11,411 nt of DNA from Acidobacteriota bacterium (lineage in GTDB: Bacteria > Acidobacteriota > Terriglobia > Versatilivoradales > Versatilivoraceae). Positions 5,717-11,411 of this stretch are shown one piece after another. A program made the position numbers and the translations under genes. Where the stretch lies: the NCBI GenBank assembly GCA_026706225.1, contig JAPOZE010000284.1:1817-13227 (forward strand). Reading direction: 5' to 3'. Below the pieces are notes generated by a model, which saw only the letters and a program-made list of their open reading frames with translations, was not told the origin of the DNA and did no database searches. Position 1 is the first letter of the stretch, and the number at the start of each line of letters is the position of its first letter.

Positions 5717-7942
5717 TTACCGCCCGGTCTGCTTCGGACGGGACTCTGTGTCCGAGGAGACGGCCTTCACCCCCATCTCGCTCAGGAGGCGGTGGGCGCC
5801 GTCCAGGTGCTCCATGATCCAGAGAGCGTAGCGGATGTCCACGTGAATGGACCGGGTGATGGCCGGAATGAAATCCCAGTCGGCAACGATGCTCTCCCAG
5901 TTGCCGTCGAACAGCAGCCCCACCAGCTCCCCGCGCCCGTTCAAGGTAGGGGAGCCCGAGTTGCCTCCGGTCGCATCCAGGGTGCTCAAAAAATTTACCG
6001 GCACCGAATCCAGAGCTTTCACGTAGTAGCTGCCGAATTCCCGACCGCGAATCAGCTCGAGCTGCCCGATAGGGGCATTGAAGGGCTCTTGTCCCGTGTC
6101 TTTCTCCAGGATGCCCCGCAGGGTGGTGAAGGGAAGGTAGCGGACTCCATCCTTGGCCGAATACCCCTTGACGGTGCCGTAGGTGACCCTCAGGGTCGAG
6201 TTGGCGTCGGGATAGACGGACTTGCCCCGGCCTTGGTTGTAGGCGATCAGAGCCTCCATGAAGCGCGGCCGCGCCTGGTCGAATCTTCCCTGAAGCTCCT
6301 TGTCGCGCTCCTCCCGTTCCATATCGCTGTCGTAGAGGCTGACGGCCATCCGGATGAAGGGATCCTGGCTGGCCTCGAAGTCCCGGGGCGCCGCCTTCAT
6401 CCAGGAAAGCCGGGTTTCAAGATCTCCCAATCGGGTCTGCCCGTACATCTCGTCCAGCCGCCGATCCAGCTCAGCTTCCTGCACCCCGGCCGATCGGATC
6501 CCGAACCAGTCGTCGAAGGCTGGGACGTGCTGCTCTGCCGGGAGCTTGGAGTAGTTCAGCACAAACTGGCGCCAGCAGGCGCGGTCCACCTCCGGGTCGA
6601 AGGTCCGATCGATGCGCTTCAGCCTCTCTCGGATGCGGGCCAAGTCGCGTTCCTGGTAGCCGGGCTCCCGCTGCCCGTCGGGCTTCTGACGCTCCCGGCT
6701 GAGCCGGTACAGCCTGCGGGCGGCTCTCAGCAGCGAAGACCGGCCTCCGAGAAAATCGTAGTAGAGGCCCGCCTCCCTGCCGGACTGCGACTCGGCCACC
6801 AGTTCCCCCAGATCGGCGGCGGCGGTCTTCAGCCCGGACCGCGCGGCCGGACCGGCTTCGATCCAGGCCTGCAGATCGCGCTCCAGAGCCCTTTTGCGCT
6901 CCAGGATGTCGCTCTTGGCAAATCCCTCCAGCATTCCCCGGTAGTTCTTGATGACGTTGTTCAGGCTGGCCTGCAGCGACGCATACTTGAGGGCCTTTTC
7001 TTCCCGTCCGGCCACCGCCCGATCGATGATGTCGCGCCACTGCTCGAATGCCTCGATGCGGCGGGGATAGTCCCACTGGATGACCCCCTCCACCTCGCTG
7101 GCCAGGCGGTAACGGTCGGTGCCCCCCGGATAGCCCGCCACCAGGACGAGGTCTCCGGTGTCGACTCCCCGGGTGGAGACTCTCAGGTGATGGCGGGGCC
7201 GATAGGGAACGTTCTCCTCCGCATGGTCCGCCGGCTTCCCGTCCGGGCCCACGTAGGCGCGATAGAAGGCGTAGTCCCCGGTGTGGCGGGGCCACATCCA
7301 GTTGTCGATATCCCCCCCGTACTTGCCGATTGCAAGCGCCGGCGCATGGACCAGGCGAACGTCCCGGATTTCCAACTGCTTGATCAACTCGTACTCCAGC
7401 CCGCCGGAGTAGGCGGCCACCCGGCATCGATGCCCCAGGTCCTGCTCGCACTCGGCAACCAGGGCCTTCTGTCTATCTTCGATGGCCTGGTAGCGCTCCC
7501 GGGGGCCGGCTCCGTCGGGAACCGCCGCCAACACCGACCGGGTGACGTCCTCCACCGCCACCGTGACCAGCACGCGGCTGCCCGGAGCCGCCGGAAGCTC
7601 CTGGGCCCGGCCGGCAGCCAGAAAGCCGTCCTGCAGCAGGTTCCGCTCCTCGCTGGAGTTGTGCTGTATGGAGCCGTAGGCACAGTGGTGGTTGGTGATC
7701 ACCAGGCCCTGGGACGACACGAAAGAGGCCGTGCACCCGCCCAGCCAGATCACCGCGTTCATGGGGTGTCCGGTCAGGTCCGACAGCCCGGCGGCGTCCA
7801 CCTCCGGATCCAAGGCTCTCAACTTGTCTGCCAGAGCCGGGAGCTGCCCGGGCCTCCACATGCCCTCCTCGGCCAGGACGATGGCGGGAAGGGAAACGAG
7901 AGAGACCAGGAGAATGAGGCAGGAGACAGCCGCTCGCTTCAT
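5717..7942 (-). CDS. S46-family dipeptidyl-peptidase (DPP7/DPP11 type), secreted
   Basis: A complete 741-residue S46 serine peptidase, which removes dipeptides from peptide N-termini in the periplasm of Gram-negative bacteria. Residues 1-24 form a signal peptide (MKRAA, hydrophobic core, VLA before the likely cleavage site). The chymotrypsin-like catalytic domain is split by a helical domain, as in the family: the histidine lies in TNHHC (83-87, H86), the aspartate in GGDIDNWMWPRH (209-220) and the serine in GGNSGSP (S662). C70 and C87 probably form the disulfide next to the histidine. At 18 residues after the serine, where DPP11 has an arginine that selects acidic P1 residues, this protein has G680 (FDGNWE), as in DPP7, which predicts preference for hydrophobic P1 residues. 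ATG at 7942; the Shine-Dalgarno is weak. It lies 31 nt downstream of the M23 gene on the same strand. Confidence 0.93.
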   Translation of the reverse strand: MKRAAVSCLILLVSLVSLPAIVLAEEGMWRPGQLPALADKLRALDPEVDAAGLSDLTGHPMNAVIWLGGCTASFVSSQGLVITNHHCAYGSIQHNSSEERNLLQDGFLAAGRAQELPAAPGSRVLVTVAVEDVTRSVLAAVPDGAGPRERYQAIEDRQKALVAECEQDLGHRCRVAAYSGGLEYELIKQLEIRDVRLVHAPALAIGKYGGDIDNWMWPRHTGDYAFYRAYVGPDGKPADHAEENVPYRPRHHLRVSTRGVDTGDLVLVAGYPGGTDRYRLASEVEGVIQWDYPRRIEAFEQWRDIIDRAVAGREEKALKYASLQASLNNVIKNYRGMLEGFAKSDILERKRALERDLQAWIEAGPAARSGLKTAAADLGELVAESQSGREAGLYYDFLGGRSSLLRAARRLYRLSRERQKPDGQREPGYQERDLARIRERLKRIDRTFDPEVDRACWRQFVLNYSKLPAEQHVPAFDDWFGIRSAGVQEAELDRRLDEMYGQTRLGDLETRLSWMKAAPRDFEASQDPFIRMAVSLYDSDMEREERDKELQGRFDQARPRFMEALIAYNQGRGKSVYPDANSTLRVTYGTVKGYSAKDGVRYLPFTTLRGILEKDTGQEPFNAPIGQLELIRGREFGSYYVKALDSVPVNFLSTLDATGGNSGSPTLNGRGELVGLLFDGNWESIVADWDFIPAITRSIHVDIRYALWIMEHLDGAHRLLSEMGVKAVSSDTESRPKQTGR

Positions 7943-7973
7943 GGAAGGAACCCCACTCCGGTTGACTGTGAGC

Positions 7974-8903
7974 TCATTCGGCCAGGGAGTGCTTCACCGT
8001 GGCGCCGGTTAAAGTGACTTTTCCATTGCTGACTTTGACACCACCCTCCGGCATAGCCGCTCCGTCGTGGTCGCGAAAATAGAGTGGCAGCCCTTCGGAA
8101 AAGTTGAGAGGGCGATTCTGTGGATCCTGCCGTTGATGGTGGATGTGAATGTGGGGCTCGCTGGTGTTGCCCGAGTTGCCGCAGGCACCGACAGGTTCGC
8201 CCTCCTGAACCCGGTCCCCGGCCTCTACCATAACGCTACCTTTCTTGAGGTGCGCGATCACCAGATAGGTTTCCGTGTCGAGAGCGAGCACGACCGTATT
8301 GCCGGTCGGGTTTTGCCGGTCGTTGCTGACCGCGCCCGGCGTATGGTCGGGCCCTCCGTCGGTGGAGTAGTGCACCCGCGCGGACACGGGCGCTACCACC
8401 GGTGTTCCGTAACAACCGTAGTCCTCCAGCTCTTCCGAGCCATGCGCCGCCGGTTCGACGACGAGATCGTAGGCCCAGCGTTGATCCGGTGTCGATACGT
8501 GATAGTTGGTTGCCAGGCGATCGCCTCCCCAGGCGACGCGGATAGGCTCGTTGGACGGCAGGCGAACGGTCGCCGGCGGTACCGACCGATCGATATCGTA
8601 GGGAAAAGGCATCACAAGCACGCCGAATCCCCACAGACCGGGCCAAAGGATCACCAGCGCCAGGGCCAGAGTGACCCACATCGGCCGGCTGAAGCGACGC
8701 TTGCGGATGGCATGCACCATCAGAACCAGAATGGTCAGGGGAGCGAGGAGTTGGCCGATGTTAATGAGCGCCAGCCAGCCGTAGACGGCCAGCATGCCCC
8801 CGGAGAAGAAAAGTATCCAGGAGGGAAGTAGCAAGGCGGCCAGCAGGACAGGCAGAACCCAACGCAACAGGGATCTGAATCGGCTTACCGGTGCTTCCAT
8901 CAT
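7974..8903 (-). CDS. Membrane-anchored M23-family metallopeptidase
   Basis: A 309-residue protein with three or four N-terminal transmembrane segments (about 13-34, 36-66 and 76-99) and a C-terminal M23 (LytM-like) peptidase domain. Zinc-site motifs are H135 and D146 (NYHVSTPDQRWAYDL), H218 (AHLKKGS) and the HxH of PHIHIHH, H251 and H253. The GD.V..G..VG.CGNSGNTSEPH block at 229-251 is the standard end of the fold. M23 enzymes usually cut peptidoglycan cross-links or glycine-rich peptides, and the topology would put the domain in the periplasm. The H-to-D spacing is longer than the classical HxxxD, as in a subgroup with unknown substrate. Two ATGs at 8903 and 8900 are possible starts; no strong ribosome binding site is seen. 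The 31-nt gap to the S46 gene suggests an operon. Confidence 0.88.
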   Translation of the reverse strand: MMEAPVSRFRSLLRWVLPVLLAALLLPSWILFFSGGMLAVYGWLALINIGQLLAPLTILVLMVHAIRKRRFSRPMWVTLALALVILWPGLWGFGVLVMPFPYDIDRSVPPATVRLPSNEPIRVAWGGDRLATNYHVSTPDQRWAYDLVVEPAAHGSEELEDYGCYGTPVVAPVSARVHYSTDGGPDHTPGAVSNDRQNPTGNTVVLALDTETYLVIAHLKKGSVMVEAGDRVQEGEPVGACGNSGNTSEPHIHIHHQRQDPQNRPLNFSEGLPLYFRDHDGAAMPEGGVKVSNGKVTLTGATVKHSLAE

Positions 8904-8970
8904 GACGGCGATTTCTCAACGTTATGGCACGGACTCAAGGGGTACAGGCCGTGGGTCGGGAGAGTGATGA

Positions 8971-9990
8971 TCACGACACCCGCTGCACCATGGCTTGGGC
9001 CTGGGCAGGGAGGTCCATGTCCGGGCTGGGCCCGAAGCGGCGCATCAGCTCCCAGGCCCGATCGGCCACCCCCTGCTCGATGTCCATCCCCTCCAGGCAG
9101 GCGCGGGATTCGTCCAGGAATTTGTGGCATTCGAAGAGGCGGCAGCCGGATTGCCACACGGTGGGATCGCCCCGGCGCTGGTAGCGAAAGTCGGCCGAGA
9201 CCCGCAATTGAGGCGACCGGTTGGGAAGTCCGCAGTGGATCATGTGGGGGTGAAAGATCAACACGTCTCCGGCTCGATAGTCGGACCGCAGCCAGGTCTT
9301 GGGTGAGTCGTCGGGTGCCGACTCGCCGGCCACCGGAACGGCTCCCATCCGAGCCATCTCCCGGGCCTGGTCGGGGTTCTGCGGAATCCCCAGGTAGTGG
9401 GCTCCCCGGTACCAGTGCTGATGCACGCCCTCTCGATGGGAACGCTGGCAGATGGCCAGCCCGCCGGTGGCCAGGTCGATGTCCATCAGGGCCACCCAGC
9501 AGGTGACGAACGACACTCGAAAATGGTAGCCGTCCTGGTGGGCCGGAGTGACGTAGTCGAAGTGCTGCCCTCGGGTCTTGCCGGCCGCGAGATCCTGGAA
9601 GATGATCCGTACGCGGTCGGCGTTCTCGACCCAACTGAAGACCTCGCCGTCAAACAGGGCCCCCAGGAACCTGAAGAGCTCCCGGTCATGGATCACCTCG
9701 GTCAGCGAAGGCAGGTCGCCGATCATGCGGCCGATGGGGCCGCTGGGGGTCAGCTCAGTGGATTCCGGCAACCTGCCCGACCACTTCAACTCCTGTTGCG
9801 GATCGTCCACGACGAAACCGTGCCGGATGAGGAGCTGCCCGATATCCGATCGCACCCGCCCGACCCTTCCCGGATCGATCAGCCCCCGAACGAACAGGTA
9901 TCCCTCCGCCTGCAGTTGTCGGGACAGGACGGCGTGGTCTCTTGTCGAGGCTGCAACCGCTTGGAGAGGAGCTGGGGAGAAATCGGCCAT
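8971..9990 (-). CDS. Phytanoyl-CoA dioxygenase (PhyH)-family Fe(II)/2-oxoglutarate oxygenase
   Basis: A complete 339-residue protein with the PhyH double-stranded beta-helix. The iron triad is H151 and D153 (HQDGYHF) plus H252 (MIHCGLPN), and R263 (RVSADFRY) is the expected 2-oxoglutarate anchor. These enzymes hydroxylate or otherwise oxidise small molecules using O2 and 2-oxoglutarate. The bacterial members act on many substrates, including ectoine, halogenated metabolites and phosphonates, and the substrate here cannot be inferred. TATGGLAI-like text (LATGGLAI at 173-180) is the usual strand following the metal site. ATG at 9990 is preceded by AGGACAGGGA. It stands alone: 67 nt before the M23 gene and 77 nt after the 3' end of tRNA-Pro(CGG), with no clear promoter or terminator in either gap, so readthrough from the tRNA unit is possible. 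Confidence 0.9.
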   Translation of the reverse strand: MADFSPAPLQAVAASTRDHAVLSRQLQAEGYLFVRGLIDPGRVGRVRSDIGQLLIRHGFVVDDPQQELKWSGRLPESTELTPSGPIGRMIGDLPSLTEVIHDRELFRFLGALFDGEVFSWVENADRVRIIFQDLAAGKTRGQHFDYVTPAHQDGYHFRVSFVTCWVALMDIDLATGGLAICQRSHREGVHQHWYRGAHYLGIPQNPDQAREMARMGAVPVAGESAPDDSPKTWLRSDYRAGDVLIFHPHMIHCGLPNRSPQLRVSADFRYQRRGDPTVWQSGCRLFECHKFLDESRACLEGMDIEQGVADRAWELMRRFGPSPDMDLPAQAQAMVQRVS

Positions 9991-10064
9991 GGGGTCCCTG
10001 TCCTGGGGTTCTCCGGCGTCCGGTGGCTGTCAGAGGATTGAAGATCAGCGGCACTCGCCGATTC

Positions 10065-10144
<80 letters not shown>

Positions 10145-10152
10145 TCATTGAA

Positions 10153-10917
10153 TCAGCGGCAAGCTGCCGGTGAAAGGAATTCCGCCCAGGACTTCAACTC
10201 GGAACTCAACTCCAGGGCGGTCTGGTCGAGCTTGAGCGGTGTGATGGAAACGCAGCCGGAGCGGACGGCCACGTAGTCCGAGTCTCCGTCAGCCGGCAGG
10301 TCTCGGGGTTCCAGCTCCTGGTCCAGCCAGAAGTATTTCCGGCCCCGAGGGTCCCGGCTCTCCACGACCAGGTTACCGATGGGGCTGGTGTCCTGGCGAG
10401 TCACCCGCACTCCCTGCCATCCTCCGGCGGGGACGTTGACGTTCAGGATGAAGCCCGGCGGAAGCGGCTTGTTCAGCAGTTGTCCGGCCAGATGGGCCGT
10501 GAACTGGGCCGCCTCTTCAAAGTCGAATTCCGCCCGCCTCGCCAGTGAGACGGCTGCCGCCTGAATCCCGTGCCTGGCGGCTTCCATCGCGCCGGCTACC
10601 GTACCCGAATAGGCGATGTCATGGCCCAGGTTGGAGCCCCGGTTGATTCCGGAGATCACCAGATCCGGCCTGCTCGGGAGGATGTGGTTCAGGGCCATGA
10701 TCACGCAGTCCGCCGGTGTACCCTCCACCGAGTAACGATCCACCCCAACCTCCTGGTAGCGGATGGGCCGCCAAAGCGTCAGGGCCTGGCTGGAGGCACT
10801 CCTCTCCCGGTCGGGCGCCACGGTAATGACCTGTCCCAGGTGGGAAAGAGAGCGAGCCAGTGAGGTGATTCCTGCGGAGTGGATCCCGTCGTCGTTGGTC
10901 AGTAAGATTGCAGCCAA
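10153..10917 (-). CDS. surE: SurE 5'/3'-nucleotidase
   Basis: The 254-residue product is a full-length SurE, a metal-dependent phosphatase that dephosphorylates nucleoside monophosphates and helps stationary-phase survival. Metal ligands are D9 and D10 (TNDDG), S40 (APDRERS) and N92 (SGINRGSNLG); the GTPADCV and DIAYSGTVAGAMEA blocks are also present. The start is a TTG at 10917: the family normally begins 3-5 residues before ILLTNDDG, no in-frame ATG lies upstream, and the next methionine is at residue 74. No good Shine-Dalgarno is seen, and only 19 nt separate the start from the 3' end of tRNA-Pro(GGG). Translation therefore probably begins on a very short leader after tRNA processing. The stop is 8 nt before tRNA-Pro(CGG). 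Confidence 0.95.
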   Translation of the reverse strand: MAAILLTNDDGIHSAGITSLARSLSHLGQVITVAPDRERSASSQALTLWRPIRYQEVGVDRYSVEGTPADCVIMALNHILPSRPDLVISGINRGSNLGHDIAYSGTVAGAMEAARHGIQAAAVSLARRAEFDFEEAAQFTAHLAGQLLNKPLPPGFILNVNVPAGGWQGVRVTRQDTSPIGNLVVESRDPRGRKYFWLDQELEPRDLPADGDSDYVAVRSGCVSITPLKLDQTALELSSELKSWAEFLSPAACR

Positions 10918-10933
10918 TGATGGACTCTGAAGA

Positions 10934-10970
10934 AAATGGTCGGGACGAGAGGATTTGAACCTCCGACCCC
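10934..10970. repeat. 37-bp direct repeat, copy 2 (3' part of tRNA-Pro GGG)
   Basis: Partner of the copy at 10065-10101, offset by 869 nt with one mismatch. Recombination between the copies would remove surE and leave one hybrid tRNA gene. Confidence 0.9.
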
Positions 10971-11013
10971 ACGCACCCCAAGCGTGTGCGCTACCTGGCT
11001 GCGCTACGTCCCG
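10937..11013 (-). tRNA. tRNA-Pro (anticodon GGG)
   Basis: A 77-nt cloverleaf with encoded CCA. Acceptor CGGGACG pairs with CGTCCCG; D-stem GCGC/GCGC; anticodon stem CACGC/GCGTG around loop TTGGGGT (10981-10975), anticodon at 10979-10977; T-arm as in the other tRNA-Pro; discriminator A. It reads CCC and CCU. It lies 15 nt after the merR-like stop and 19 nt before the surE TTG. Confidence 0.97.
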
Positions 11014-11028
11014 AAACCGACTCGGAAT

Positions 11029-11411
11029 CTAACACCTTCGATTCAGGATTGTCAAGATGGCGCGGAGCTCCGACTTGAGCGTGCGGACCCTCTCCGCAGC
11101 GCCCGCGGATGTCCCCGATGCCGCCTCCGAAAGAGGTCTTTCGGACACCTGAGGAGGCTCCCGACCGCCCTGGCGCGGTCCGGCGGAAGCCGCTCCCGAG
11201 GCCAAGGCTTTGCGGGCCCCCGCGATGGTGAACCCCTGGTCGTAGAGGAGGTGCTTGATGGTCAGAACCGTCTCGATGTCCCGCTTGCGGTACATGCGTC
11301 GGCCGTTGGGCCCTTTGCCGGGCTTGAGACGCGGAAACTCCGATTCCCAGAAGCGCAGGACGTAGGGCTCCACCTTCACCAGCTTGCACACTTCGCCGAT
11401 ACTGAAAAACA
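11029..11411 (-). CDS. MerR-family transcriptional regulator, partial at the 5' end
   Basis: The frame is open to the right edge, so the true start lies outside; a GTG at 11391 is internal, because the residues just before it (FFSIGEV) are the standard first helix of MerR proteins. The helix-turn-helix and wing follow: [23 protein letters not shown], then [20 protein letters not shown] and [12 protein letters not shown] low-complexity Gly/Ala/Ser/Arg linker leads to a short C-terminal helix ([18 protein letters not shown]) that may dimerise. No cysteine-rich metal-binding C-terminus is visible, unlike metal-sensing MerR. This type is commonly found beside pheT, ihfA, tRNA-Pro and surE in several Gram-negative lineages, which matches the order seen here. 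The target is unknown. Confidence 0.9.
   Translation of the reverse strand, partial: FFSIGEVCKLVKVEPYVLRFWESEFPRLKPGKGPNGRRMYRKRDIETVLTIKHLLYDQGFTIAGARKALASGAASAGPRQGGREPPQVSERPLSEAASGTSAGAAERVRTLKSELRAILTILNRRC

Noticed and set aside
5669..8017. A 782-codon open frame on the plus strand
   Set aside because: It lies antisense to the S46 peptidase gene, whose signal peptide and catalytic motifs are intact; the plus-strand product has no family resemblance and is a by-product of GC-rich codon use.
10049..10060. CGGC / GCCG stem downstream of tRNA-Pro(CGG) as a terminator
   Set aside because: The stem has only 4 bp with no U-tract, which is expected by chance in this base composition.

Overview
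The window is chromosomal-type, gene-dense, GC-rich bacterial DNA. An exported S46 dipeptidyl-peptidase, a Tat-exported MsrP-type molybdoenzyme and a MerR / tRNA-Pro / surE block all point to a Gram-negative (diderm) bacterium. A soil or marine Acidobacteriota or a similar deep lineage would fit, but that assignment is inference; no rRNA or marker gene is present to settle it.

Layout, left to right. (1) 1-922, minus strand: the 5' part of a beta-propeller (NHL) protein that aligns unusually well with the peptidyl-alpha-hydroxyglycine alpha-amidating lyase (PAL) fold and runs off the left edge. Its likely promoter lies at 1011-1039, next to a short palindrome. (2) 1201-1828, plus strand: a HigBA type II toxin-antitoxin pair, toxin first, with a strong sigma70-like promoter positioned so that the toxin mRNA may be leaderless. 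(3) 1886-2953, plus: a zinc-dependent MDR alcohol/polyol-type dehydrogenase, separated from higA by a perfect 8-bp stem-loop. (4) 2986-4383, minus: an Nramp-fold transporter lacking the canonical metal-binding motif. (5) 4633-5664, plus: an MsrP (YedY)-type molybdopterin protein with a Tat signal; its usual membrane partner MsrQ is not beside it. (6) 5717-8903, minus: a two-gene unit, a membrane-anchored M23 metallopeptidase followed by a secreted S46 dipeptidyl-peptidase. (7) 8971-9990, minus: a phytanoyl-CoA-dioxygenase-type Fe(II)/2-oxoglutarate oxygenase. (8) 10068-11411, minus: a very tightly packed block of MerR regulator (cut by the right edge), tRNA-Pro(GGG), surE and tRNA-Pro(CGG), with gaps of 15, 19 and 8 nt.

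How the genes relate: most of the window is housekeeping or general metabolism with no single pathway. Regions 5 and 6 act outside the cytoplasm (envelope protein repair and peptide processing). The MerR / tRNA-Pro / surE block looks like one transcription unit that needs tRNA processing to release the surE message. I see no CRISPR array, insertion sequence, phage gene or clear new multi-gene defence system. The most interesting items are the complete PAL-type active site in a bacterial propeller protein, the leaderless higB promoter arrangement, the motif-less Nramp homologue and the tRNA-surE-tRNA sandwich.
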